From Mycolicibacterium poriferae (lineage in GTDB: Bacteria > Actinomycetota > Actinomycetes > Mycobacteriales > Mycobacteriaceae): a DNA stretch of 64,000 nucleotides. The notes under the pieces were generated by a model. It was not told the DNA's origin. It did not search any database and saw only the letters and a program-made list of their open reading frames with translations. Below are positions 26,406 through 35,045 of the stretch, piece by piece. The stretch covers positions 3,906,001 through 3,970,000 of the forward strand of contig NZ_AP022570.1 in the NCBI RefSeq assembly GCF_010728325.1. The letters are read 5' to 3'. Position 1 is the first letter of the stretch. Each line of letters opens with the position of its first letter. The position numbers were made by a program, and so were the translations under genes.

Positions 26406-27839
26406 GGGACTGTCGCAGTAAGGGTGTAAACGGCCTGATCGGCCCCGGTGTGTCGGGGCCGGAAAGGTCGCATGATGACCGAAACTGTCGTGGCTGTGGA
26501 GCTATCACAGAATCCCGATGATGAGGCCGCCGCAGCGGCCATTGCAGTCCCGGATAGCCGTGAGGTCGACGAGCTCGAGGTCGCCCGGGAGCTGGTGCGT
26601 CAGGCCCGCGAGGCCGGCGTATCGCTGACCGGTCCGGGTGGGTTGCTCAAGGCGATGACCAAGACGGTCATCGAGACCGCCCTGGACGAGGAATTGTCCG
26701 AGCATCTGGGCTATGACCGTCACGATCCGGCCGGGTACGGCTCGGGCAACTCCCGCAACGGAACCCGTGCTAAGACCGTGCTCACCGATGCGTGCGGGCA
26801 GATCGAGATCGATGTGCCGCGCGACCGGGCGGGCAGCTTCGAACCCGAGATCGTCAAGAAGCGTCAACGCCGCCTGACCGATGTTGATGAGGTGGTGTTG
26901 TCGTTGTATGCCCGCGGGCTGACCACCGGCGAGATCAGCGCCCATTTCGCCGACATCTACGGTGCGGCAGTCTCCAAGGACACGATCAGTCGGATCACTG
27001 ACCGTGTGGTCGAGGAGATGACTGCCTGGCACACCCGCCCGCTGGAGCGCGTGTACGCCGCGGTGTTCATCGACGCCCTGCACGTCAAGATCCGCGACGG
27101 CCAGGTCGGCCCCCGCCCGGTCTACGCGGCAATCGGGGTGGATCTGGCCGGGCACCGCGACGTACTGGGGATGTGGGCCGGCGAGGGCGACGGGGAGTCG
27201 GCCAAGTACTGGCTGGCCGTGCTGACCGAGTTGAAGAACCGCGGGTGGCCGACATCTTCTTCCTGGTCTGCGACGGACTCAAAGGGTTGCCGCAATCGGT
27301 AGGCGCGGCGTTTCCCGACACGGTCGTGCAGACGTGTGTCATCCATTTGATCCGCGGCACGTTCCGCTACGCCGGGCGCCAGCACCGCGACGCGATCGCC
27401 AAGGCGTTGCGACCGATCTACACCGCGGTCAACGCTGAGGCTGCAGCGGCGGCGCTGGACGCGTTCGAGGCCGAGTGGGGTAACCGATATCCGGCAGCAA
27501 TTAGGTTGTGGCGCAACGCCTGGAGTGAATTCATACCGTTCCTGGACTACGACACCGAGATAAGGAAGGTGATCTGTTCGACCAACGCCATTGAATCGTT
27601 GAACGCCCGCTACCGGCGCGCTGTCCGGGCCCGCGGTCATTTCCCGACCGAGCAGGCAGCGCTGAAATGCCTATACTTGGTCACCCGGTCACTGGACCCG
27701 ACCGGGACCGGACAGAAGCGATGGACCATGCGCTGGAAACCAGCACTGAACGCCTTCGCGATCACCTTCGCCGACCGCATGCCGGGCAGCGAAACCACCT
27801 AACCGAAGATGCCGCTTACACCGTTAATCTGACGGACCC
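26406..27839 (+). mobile_element. IS256-family insertion sequence, copy B (1434 bp)
   Basis: Same terminal repeats as copy A, with a perfect 8-bp duplication GAGCCGTA at 26398-26405 and 27840-27847. Length is one base short of copy A, which matches a missing G near 27244. The insertion lies just right of the IS1081-like element. Confidence 0.93.
26472..27802 (+). pseudogene. IS256-family transposase, copy B, one frameshift
   Basis: Identical in plan to copy A and intact where copy A is broken (VPRDRAGSFEPEIVKKRQRR; ALDAFEAEWGNRYPAAIRL). Here AAGAACCGCGGGTGGCC lacks one G of a run near 27244, breaking the frame between the first and second Asp. All DDE residues are otherwise present. Confidence 0.85.
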
Positions 27840-27847
27840 GAGCCGTA
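27840..27847. repeat. Target-site duplication of IS256 copy B (right)
   Basis: GAGCCGTA, identical to 26398-26405. Confidence 0.9.
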
Positions 27848-27966
27848 TCAGGGCGTTGCAGGTGGAGGAGCTAATCGCGCTGATGGATGCCGATGATCGG
27901 CAATCCCTTGAGCGTCTCGTCGCAGCAGTCGGCGTCGGTGAGTTGCGTGTGTTCACGGGCCAAGCG

Positions 27967-28200
27967 TGACGGGTCGCCGCGCGGCGCCAGCCAGATCCGG
28001 AGTGGCGACTCGTATTGCGGCGACGCGGGCTGGTCGTGACGTTCGTCAGCGAGGAGGGCACTCAGTCGAAGGACTTCGACTTCGGTTCTCTGCCGTGTAC
28101 TGATGGAATCCGCCACGATTTTGCGAGCGCGTTCGAGGATGCCACTGGTGTGCTGGGCATGTCCAAGCGGATCAGGGGTGGCGGGGCGCCGTGGCGGTCC
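27967..28200 (+). pseudogene. Possible integrase N-terminal remnant
   Basis: In one frame: DPEWRLVLRRRGLVVTFVS, EGTQSKDFDFGSLPCTDGIR and HDFASAFEDATGVLG, a pattern that resembles the N-terminus of some actinobacterial tyrosine recombinases. No catalytic domain follows; from about 28200 to 28397 I see nothing recognisable. Weak call based on style only. Confidence 0.25.
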
Positions 28201-28397
28201 GCCCGGCACGCTTGCTGCTGGCTCGCCGAAAACCGGCCACCAATAAGAGGACTGGCAGATTTATCGGCCCCAATGCCCGGCTGCTCGCCTTATCGTGTCG
28301 GGTACCCAGCGGCCCTGGCCCGGCACTGAGCCTCAAGACGCTGCTCCGCTGTAGCCCGGTGGTTTCCGACGAGGCGGGTCAACCGCTCGCACGCGAG

Positions 28398-28482
28398 TGA
28401 GCCGCCTGTAAGTATTTGCATGGCTGGCCCGGTGCTGGCTGGCAGGATCGGTGTCGCCATGCAAATACTTACAGGCGGTTCA
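28398..28482. repeat. 85-bp MITE-like unit with 27-bp terminal inverted repeats
   Basis: Left arm 28398-28424 and right arm 28456-28482 are inverted copies with one mismatch. Each begins TGARCCGCCTGTAAGTATTT going inward and continues GCATGGC, around a 31-bp centre. It could be a non-autonomous IS derivative or fold as a long hairpin. No target duplication was found. Confidence 0.6.
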
Positions 28483-28508
28483 GTCTCCGGACACACCGGG
28501 GCGGATCA
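28481..28508 (-). repeat. Solo IS6110-like inverted repeat
   Basis: On the minus strand: TGATCCGCCCCGGTGTGTCC then GGAGACTG, about 25 of 28 bases like an IS6110 terminal repeat as recalled. Together with 18453-18476 it suggests that a former IS3-type element bordered this region. Confidence 0.5.
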
Positions 28509-28557
28509 GTGTGTCGTGCGCCGCCGTCAGCACGCAGCGGTGTGCTCGTTCAGCTTC

Positions 28558-29085
28558 TCAACCGGCGCGACAGTCAGGTCCGGCCGAGGAACACCGTTCG
28601 TTGTCGAGCCATTGCCGGAACCGCCCGTAATGCTCGGTGGGGTCTCGTTCGACGAAGCGCGCCCGAGCATGGCACAGCACGGTGTCGGAGTCCGGCAGCA
28701 GGATCTCCGCCCGGACAATCCAGTGACCTCGCTCGTCACGTGATTCCGGCCAGGCACGGATGCGCAGTTCACGCTCCAAAGGGACTGGCCGACGGAACTT
28801 GACCTCCATTTCGGCGGTGACAGCCAGCACTGCCGCGGCGATCGGCACCGCGCCGCACGCCTCGTCCAGCGCACCCATCACCGAGCCGCCGTGCACGACG
28901 CCCCCGGCTCCTTCGTGCTCCGGTGTGAACCGCGCCGTGCCTTCGACCGCATCGCCCTCAGCGACGCGGTGCAAACGCATGCCGAATCGGCACCGGTTCA
29001 TGGGCCGGCAGCCCATGCAGAGGAGTTTGCCGTACTCGAGGCTGAACAGTGGCTCGTTGGCCTCGGACCGCGTCGGCGTATTCAT
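28558..29085 (-). CDS. Hotdog-fold acyl-CoA thioesterase (PaaI-like)
   Basis: 175 residues, ATG 29085. CMGCRPMNRCRFGMRLHRV near the N-terminus and GAGGVVHGGSVMGALDEACG (HGG motif) identify the PaaI-type hotdog family. Likely hydrolyses or edits acyl-CoA intermediates of the adjacent catabolic locus. A GTTA-N8-TAAC palindrome lies about 50 bp upstream, so it may be transcribed and regulated separately from the crotonase gene. Confidence 0.85.
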   Translation of the reverse strand: MNTPTRSEANEPLFSLEYGKLLCMGCRPMNRCRFGMRLHRVAEGDAVEGTARFTPEHEGAGGVVHGGSVMGALDEACGAVPIAAAVLAVTAEMEVKFRRPVPLERELRIRAWPESRDERGHWIVRAEILLPDSDTVLCHARARFVERDPTEHYGRFRQWLDNERCSSAGPDCRAG

Positions 29086-29136
29086 GAGCGAAAGGTATCA
29101 ACCAAGTCGCTCACTCCGCTCGGCACGCGTCGTGAT

Positions 29137-29152
29137 GTTAGTCACGGTTAAC
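29137..29152. promoter_or_regulatory. Candidate operator GTTAGTCACGGTTAAC
   Basis: Partly palindromic 16-mer (GTTA-N8-TAAC) upstream of the thioesterase. It agrees in 13 of 16 positions with the inverted copy at 31287-31302 in the carboxylase/ACAD divergent promoter. Confidence 0.55.
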
Positions 29153-29205
29153 CTTCGATAAAGCGCGGCACCGTCGCCCCTTGTCGAAAACCGCCCTCTG
29201 TGCGC

Positions 29206-30009
29206 TCAGCTCCCCGATACCGATGGGAACTTCGGCGCGCGTTTCTCCTTGATCGCCATCGCTCCCTCGATGACGTCGTCGTCGAAGAAGTTGAGCATCT
29301 CGAATCCCAGGGAGGCCTCGAAGATCGGCCCGGCGTTCCGGATCCAGTGATTCAACGCGCGCTTGGTCCAGCGCAGCGCGTACTGCGGGCCGTTGGCGAG
29401 TCTCTCCGCGATTTCGAGCGCAGTCGGCAGCACGTCCTCTACCGGACGGCACAACGACACCAGTCCGATCCGCTCGGCCTCCTTGCCGTCGACGAAATCG
29501 GCGGTGAGGAGGTAGTACTTGGCCTTCGCCATGCCGCACAGCAACGGCCAGACGATCGCTGCGTGGTCGCCGGCACCGACCCCGAGCCGTAGATGGCCGT
29601 CGGTGAAGCGCGCGTGCTCTGCGGCGACGGAGATGTCGGCCATGAGAGCGGCCGCCAGGCCGGCGCCGACCGCGGTGCCGTTGATCGCCGAGATGATTAC
29701 CTTCTCGCAGTTGACGATGTTATAGACGATGCCGGCGGCCTCTTTCGCGATCTCCGCCATCTGCTTGAAGTCCTTGGCCTGGTCGAGCACCATGTCGAGG
29801 TCGCCGCCCGCAGAGAACGCCTGACCAGCTCCCGTGATCACCGCTACGCGGGTCGTCGGATCGTCGTCGACCGTCTTCCACACCACACTGAGCTCGTGAT
29901 GTAACCGCTTGTTCGCGGCGTTGAGTCGCTCGGGACGGTTGATGGTGATCAGCAGAACGCCGTCCGACGGGCGTTCGAAGATCAGGTACTGGTAGTCGTC
30001 GTAATTCAC
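29206..30009 (-). CDS. Enoyl-CoA hydratase/isomerase family protein lacking both canonical Glu residues
   Basis: 267 residues. Crotonase fold with oxyanion-hole segments SAGGDLD and [17 protein letters not shown]. Aligning to rat hydratase by eye, the Glu144 position is Ala ([11 protein letters not shown]) and the Glu164 position is His (FTDGHLRLG), with [15 protein letters not shown] following. Such proteins are common in actinobacteria and may act as isomerases, hydrolases or lyases rather than simple hydratases. It lies 46 bp after the acyl-CoA dehydrogenase gene in the same operon. Possible role: handling the unsaturated carboxylated acyl-CoA (inference). Confidence 0.85.
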   Translation of the reverse strand: MNYDDYQYLIFERPSDGVLLITINRPERLNAANKRLHHELSVVWKTVDDDPTTRVAVITGAGQAFSAGGDLDMVLDQAKDFKQMAEIAKEAAGIVYNIVNCEKVIISAINGTAVGAGLAAALMADISVAAEHARFTDGHLRLGVGAGDHAAIVWPLLCGMAKAKYYLLTADFVDGKEAERIGLVSLCRPVEDVLPTALEIAERLANGPQYALRWTKRALNHWIRNAGPIFEASLGFEMLNFFDDDVIEGAMAIKEKRAPKFPSVSGS

Positions 30010-30055
30010 CGATGTTCTTTCTTGTAGGAAGGGCGACTTGGCGATGTACGCGCGT

Positions 30056-31231
30056 TCACAGGCCGATGTGTTTGGCGATGATCTCCTTCATGATCTCGGT
30101 GGTGCCGCCGCCGATGCCGAGGATGCGCGAATCGCGGTAGTGGCGTTCGACTTCGGTCTCACGGAGGTAGCCCATGCCGCCATACAGCTGAACGGCGGTA
30201 TCGACTGCGAGGTCGCATGCCGCGACGGCGGCATTCTTAGCCATTGACACCATGCGCACATCGGTATCGCCTGCGACGATGCGGTCGACGGCGGCACGGG
30301 TGTAGGTGCGTGCCACGTCGACGGCGGTAGCCATGTCGACGACCTTGTGGCGAACCACCTGACGGGTTGACAACGCCCGCCCGAACGTCTCGCGCTGCTT
30401 CACCCACTGCAGGGTGAGGTCGAGGCAGCGCTGCGCCGTGGCATAGCACTGTACGGCGATGAAGGCGCGCTCGACTTGAAACTGCTGCATGATCTGGATG
30501 AAACCGCTGTTCTCGGGGCCGACGAGGTTGCCTGCGGGGACCCGCACGTCGGTGTAGCCCAATTCGGCGGTGTCCGAGCACCACCAGCCCATCTTCTTCA
30601 GCTTGCTTGAGACGGTGAATCCCGGTGTTCCGCGCTCGACGACGAGCAGCGAGATTCCGCCTGCGCCAGGGCCGCCGGTACGCACGGCCGTCGTCACGAA
30701 ATCTGCGCGGACCGCCGACGTGATGAACATCTTCGCTCCGTTGACGATGTAGTGATCGCCGTCGCGAACCGCGGTCGTGCGGATCCCCGCGACGTCGGAA
30801 CCGGTGTCGGGTTCGGTCACGCCGAGGCTGCCGATCTTCTCGCCGGCGAGAGTGGGGGCGACGAACCGGCGGACCTGATCTGGATCTCGGTGGGCGGCCA
30901 TGTGCGGCAACGCGATGTTGTGTGTCAACAGGCTCGCCAGTACCCCAGACGAGCCTCCGGCCATCATCACGCCCTCGGTGAGAAGGACGAGGTCGCGCAG
31001 GTCGCCGCCGGCGCCGCCGACGTCCTCGGCGAACCCGATGCCAAGCAGGCCCGCCCTAGCTGCGCTGCGGTGCAATTCGCGTGGTAGCTCTCCGGCCTCC
31101 TCCCATTCGGTGACGTACGGGACGATCTCCTTTCGTGTGAAAGCCTGCACGAGATCGGTCAGGGCACGGCGCTCAGGTGTCTCCCACGGGCTTACCACCT
31201 CGGTACCCGACTGCTCGTCCAACTGGGTCAT
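30056..31231 (-). CDS. Acyl-CoA dehydrogenase
   Basis: 391 residues. FAD/CoA motifs: LGVTEPDTGSDVAGIRTTAV, YIVNGAKMFITSAVRADFV, LQWVKQRETFGRALSTRQVV, and the C-terminal LYGGMGYLRETEVERHYRDS with RILGIGGGTTEIMKEIIAKH. A normal-length flavoenzyme that makes 2-enoyl-CoA. First gene of the minus-strand operon, divergent from the carboxylase operon with a shared operator between; probably acts immediately before or after carboxylation. Confidence 0.9.
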   Translation of the reverse strand: MTQLDEQSGTEVVSPWETPERRALTDLVQAFTRKEIVPYVTEWEEAGELPRELHRSAARAGLLGIGFAEDVGGAGGDLRDLVLLTEGVMMAGGSSGVLASLLTHNIALPHMAAHRDPDQVRRFVAPTLAGEKIGSLGVTEPDTGSDVAGIRTTAVRDGDHYIVNGAKMFITSAVRADFVTTAVRTGGPGAGGISLLVVERGTPGFTVSSKLKKMGWWCSDTAELGYTDVRVPAGNLVGPENSGFIQIMQQFQVERAFIAVQCYATAQRCLDLTLQWVKQRETFGRALSTRQVVRHKVVDMATAVDVARTYTRAAVDRIVAGDTDVRMVSMAKNAAVAACDLAVDTAVQLYGGMGYLRETEVERHYRDSRILGIGGGTTEIMKEIIAKHIGL

Positions 31232-31286
31232 CGCGATGCTCCTCCTGCTCGACCCGAGGCATGTCCTGCCACGGTTGTCACCCGAC

Positions 31287-31302
31287 GTTAATTGTGGCTA
31301 AC
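31287..31302. promoter_or_regulatory. Candidate operator GTTAATTGTGGCTAAC
   Basis: GTTA-N8-TAAC in the 118-bp gap between the divergent acyl-CoA dehydrogenase and carboxyltransferase genes. Its reverse complement, GTTAGCCACAATTAAC, resembles 29137-29152. Likely target of a locus regulator such as the TetR at 37992 (inference). Confidence 0.58.
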
Positions 31303-31349
31303 ATTACCGCGTCAGCAGATCGGCGTCGATGCTCGCTCGGAGGAACACC

Positions 31350-32951
31350 TTGGTCCACGTCCTACCCGATAACGTCGATGCAACGGCTCCCGGCTACCTC
31401 GAGAACCGCGACGGCCTCAGCGCTCAACTCGACGCCGTAGCGGAGCAGCTGGCGCAGGCCAATGCTGGTGGCGGACCGAAGTACGTCGCGCGACATCGCA
31501 AACGGGGCAAGTTGCTCGTTCGAGAACGCATCGAGCTCCTGCTCGATCCCGACACGGCGTTCCTCGAACTGTGCCCCTTCGCCGCATGGGGCACCCGGTT
31601 CCCCGTCGGAGGCAGCGTGGTGGTCGGCATCGGCATCGTCGAGGGAATCGAGTCGATGATCATCGCTCACGACCCCACCGTGCGCGGAGGCGCATCGAAC
31701 CCGTACACGTTCCGAAAAGTGTTCCGCGGCATGGCTATCGCGCGGGAGAACCGACTGCCCATCATCAACATCGTCGAGTCCGGCGGTGCCGACCTGCCCA
31801 CACAGGCGGAGATCTTCGTGCCCGGCGGACAACTGTTCCACGACCTGACTCAGCACAGCGCAGCAGGGTTGCCGACCGTGGCGTTGGTCTTCGGCAATTC
31901 GACCGCCGGCGGTGCCTACATCCCTGGCATGTGCGACTACGTCGTGATGGTGCGCAACCGCTCCAAGGTGTTCCTCGGCGGTCCGCCGTTGGTGAAGATG
32001 GCCACCGGAGAGGTCTCCGACGACGAATCGCTCGGCGGCGCCGACATGCACGCCCGCACTTCGGGGTTGGCCGATTTCATGGCCGAGGACGAGCAGGATG
32101 CGATCCGCATCGGCCGGCGCATCATGGCGCGGCTCAACTGGCGGAAGTGCGGCACCGGGCCCACACTGCCGCCGCACCCGCCGAAGTACGACCCCGATCA
32201 GCTGCTCGGTATCGCGTCGGTTGATCCGAAGGTGCCCTTCGACCCGCGCGACGTCATCGCCCGAGTGGTCGACGGCTCGGCCTTCGACGAGTTCAAACCG
32301 CTGTACGGCACGTCACTAGTCACCGGCTGGGCCTCGATCCACGGCTTTCCGGTAGGGATCCTCGCCAATGCGCGGGGCATCTTGTTCAGTGAGGAGGCCG
32401 AGAAGGGCTCGCAGTTCATTCAGCTGGCGAATCAGATCGACACGCCCCTGATCTTCCTGCAGAACACAACCGGATTCATGGTTGGCGCCGAGTACGAGCA
32501 GGGAGGCATCATCAAAGACGGCGCGAAGATGATCAACGCCGTGTCGAACAGCACTGTCCCGCACGTGACCATCACCATGGGCGCGTCGTACGGTGCCGGG
32601 AACTACGGCATGTGCGGTCGGTCGTACTCGCCGCGGTTTTTGTTCGCGTGGCCCAACTCGAAGTCGGCGGTCATGGGTCCGGCCCAACTGGCCGGAGTGC
32701 TATCCATCGTGGCGCGCGAGTCCGCCGCAGACCGGGGGCTGCCCTTCGACGAGGACGCCGACGCCCAAATGCGCACCGCCGTCGAGGAACAAATCGAGCG
32801 GGAATCGGTGGCCCTGGCCAACAGCGGTCGCCTCTATGACGACGGAATCATCGATCCTCGCGACACGCGGACGGTTCTCGGTTTCTGTCTGTCCGTCATC
32901 CACAACGGCGAAGTTCGTGGCCAGCGCGGCTACGGCGTCTTCCGGATGTGA
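31350..32951 (+). CDS. Acyl-CoA carboxylase beta (carboxyltransferase) subunit, MccB/GccB-like
   Basis: 533 residues from TTG 31350, which has GGAGGAA 6 nt upstream; ATG 31329 lies before the ribosome site and is less likely. Carboxyltransferase N and C domains: KYVARHRKRGKLLVRERIEL, IVESGGADLPTQAEIFVPGG, GNSTAGGAYIPGMCDYVV, then QNTTGFMVGAEYEQGGIIK and MGASYGAGNYGMCGRSYSPR. Length and motifs fit the methylcrotonyl-/geranyl-CoA carboxylase class. It transfers carboxyl from carboxybiotin to an acyl-CoA. Its stop overlaps the alpha-subunit start (TGATG). Confidence 0.92.
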   Translation: MVHVLPDNVDATAPGYLENRDGLSAQLDAVAEQLAQANAGGGPKYVARHRKRGKLLVRERIELLLDPDTAFLELCPFAAWGTRFPVGGSVVVGIGIVEGIESMIIAHDPTVRGGASNPYTFRKVFRGMAIARENRLPIINIVESGGADLPTQAEIFVPGGQLFHDLTQHSAAGLPTVALVFGNSTAGGAYIPGMCDYVVMVRNRSKVFLGGPPLVKMATGEVSDDESLGGADMHARTSGLADFMAEDEQDAIRIGRRIMARLNWRKCGTGPTLPPHPPKYDPDQLLGIASVDPKVPFDPRDVIARVVDGSAFDEFKPLYGTSLVTGWASIHGFPVGILANARGILFSEEAEKGSQFIQLANQIDTPLIFLQNTTGFMVGAEYEQGGIIKDGAKMINAVSNSTVPHVTITMGASYGAGNYGMCGRSYSPRFLFAWPNSKSAVMGPAQLAGVLSIVARESAADRGLPFDEDADAQMRTAVEEQIERESVALANSGRLYDDGIIDPRDTRTVLGFCLSVIHNGEVRGQRGYGVFRM

Positions 32952-34990
32952 TGACGATGCCGAAGATCTCCAAGGTACTGGTGGCCAACCGTGGTGAAAT
33001 CGCACGGCGAGTGTTCCGCACTTGCCGCGATCTCGGGATCGCCACGGTGGCCGTCTATTCCGACGCCGACGCCGACGCGTGGCATGTTGCCGACGCCGAC
33101 GAGGCGGTACGCCTCCCCGGCTCATCCCCCGCCGAGACCTACCTCGACATGTCACGGATCATCGCCGCGGCCTCGCTTACCGGCGCCGACGCCGTTCACC
33201 CCGGTTACGGCTTCCTGTCCGAAAACGCCGCGTTCGCGCGGGCCTGCGCCGCCGCCAACCTGATCTTCGTCGGCCCACCGGCCGAGGCGATCGACGCGAT
33301 GGGCTCGAAGTTAGCGGCCAAGAAGATGATGACCGACGCAGGCGTTCCCGTCCTCCCCGGTGGCGACACGACGGGCCTGTCTGCCGAACACCTCGCGAAG
33401 TTGGCCTCCGACGTCGGCTACCCGGTCCTGGTCAAGGCCAGCGCTGGCGGTGGCGGCCGGGGTATGCGCGTGGTCACCTCGCCAGATGAGCTTGAGGAGG
33501 CGGTGGCCTCCGCCTCGCGTGAGGCCGCTGCCGCGTTCTCCGATGGCACCGTCTTCATCGAGCGATACATCCAGCGCCCGCGCCACGTCGAGATCCAGGT
33601 CATGGCCGACACGCACGGCAACGTCGTCTCCCTGTTCGAACGCGAGTGCTCGGTGCAGCGGCGCCACCAGAAAGTCATCGAAGAAGCACCGTCCCCGGTC
33701 GTCGATGAGGAGTTGCGTGAACGGATGAGCGAGGCCGCCGTCGCTGCCGCGCGCGCGGTCGGGTACGTGGGCGCGGGCACGGTCGAGTTCGTCTACGACG
33801 TGGGACGGGACGGCACAGGCGGCTCCTTCGCCTTCCTCGAGATGAACACCCGGTTGCAGGTCGAGCACCCCGTCACGGAGCTGATCACGGGCCTCGACCT
33901 GGTGCGGGCCCAGCTCCTGGTTGCGATGGGGCGAGCGCTGCCCGACGAGATGCACGACGTGCGAGTTCGCGGTCACGCAGTCGAGGCCCGTCTGTGCGCC
34001 GAGGATCCAGCCGACGACTACCGGCCCTGCACGGGGACCCTGCGCACCATGGATGTTCCAGCGCTTGCCGGGGTGCGGATCGATTCGGGATTCCGCGCCG
34101 GTTCGGTCGTCGGCCACCACTACGACTCGCTGCTCGCCAAGGTCATCGCGTGGGCACCAACGCGCGAGGAGGCTCTCTCCAGTCTCTCGGCGGCGCTGGC
34201 CGGTGCCCGTATTCACGGCGTCACCACCAATCGCGACCTGTTGGTGCGAACCCTCCGCCACGACGAGTTCGCGGGACGCGGCACGGACACCGGGTTCCTG
34301 CAACGGCACGACGTCGCCGAACTCGGCGCGCCTCTGGCAGACTCACACGCTGAGAGTCTGCACGCCATCGCGGCGACCGTGGCCGGCGTGGCCGCTCGTC
34401 GTGCCGTCGCGCCCCTGCAAGCGTCACTGCCCGCCGGCTGGCGAAACAACCCCTCGCAACCGCAAACAACCACCTGGCAAACGCATGCCGGGCGCGACAT
34501 ACGCGTCGGCTACACCTTGCATCCGACGGGAACGTCGTTGAGCGTCGATGACCAATCGGCGGCTGACGTTGAGGTGGTCGTGGAGAGCACCGATCGCGTC
34601 GTGCTGAGCGTGGGCGGAGTGCGCCGAACGTTCGACGTACTCATCGGCGACGACCTCGCCCATGTCGACTCGGTTCTGGGCTATACCGCCTTGAGAGTGG
34701 TGCCGCGCTTCGTCGACCCGAGCACGTTGACCCCGCCGGGTTCGCTCACCGCACCGATGCCCGGATCGGTGATCCGACTACCAGTCGCCGAGGGCGAGAC
34801 GGTGTCGGCCGGACAAACGCTTGTCGTCCTCGAGGCGATGAAGATGGAGCACACCGTCGCCAGCCCGATCGACGGCGTGTTGAGCGCCCTGCCGGTCGAA
34901 GTCGGCCAACAGGTTTCCACCGGTGATGTACTCGCCGTGGTCGAAATGGTGGGCGGCGATGACGTGGCGTCCAACGCCACACAGCCCTAA
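32951..34990 (+). CDS. Acyl-CoA carboxylase alpha subunit (biotin carboxylase + BCCP)
   Basis: About 679 residues from ATG 32951; GTG 32948 and ATG 32957 are alternatives. Biotin carboxylase domain: KVLVANRGEIARRVFRTCRD, the glycine-rich ATP loop KASAGGGGRGMRVV, and EMNTRLQVEHPVTELITGLD. The C-terminal biotinyl domain contains EAMKMEH with Lys near residue 631. It pairs with the beta subunit just upstream. Compared with MccA-type enzymes, length and order are normal. It carries out ATP- and bicarbonate-dependent carboxylation of biotin. Confidence 0.92.
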   Translation: MTMPKISKVLVANRGEIARRVFRTCRDLGIATVAVYSDADADAWHVADADEAVRLPGSSPAETYLDMSRIIAAASLTGADAVHPGYGFLSENAAFARACAAANLIFVGPPAEAIDAMGSKLAAKKMMTDAGVPVLPGGDTTGLSAEHLAKLASDVGYPVLVKASAGGGGRGMRVVTSPDELEEAVASASREAAAAFSDGTVFIERYIQRPRHVEIQVMADTHGNVVSLFERECSVQRRHQKVIEEAPSPVVDEELRERMSEAAVAAARAVGYVGAGTVEFVYDVGRDGTGGSFAFLEMNTRLQVEHPVTELITGLDLVRAQLLVAMGRALPDEMHDVRVRGHAVEARLCAEDPADDYRPCTGTLRTMDVPALAGVRIDSGFRAGSVVGHHYDSLLAKVIAWAPTREEALSSLSAALAGARIHGVTTNRDLLVRTLRHDEFAGRGTDTGFLQRHDVAELGAPLADSHAESLHAIAATVAGVAARRAVAPLQASLPAGWRNNPSQPQTTTWQTHAGRDIRVGYTLHPTGTSLSVDDQSAADVEVVVESTDRVVLSVGGVRRTFDVLIGDDLAHVDSVLGYTALRVVPRFVDPSTLTPPGSLTAPMPGSVIRLPVAEGETVSAGQTLVVLEAMKMEHTVASPIDGVLSALPVEVGQQVSTGDVLAVVEMVGGDDVASNATQP

Positions 34991-35045
34991 TTGAATCCGG
35001 CGCGCTGCCGGTCAGTGGCGCGTCATCAGCGATGTGAGGAGCGTC

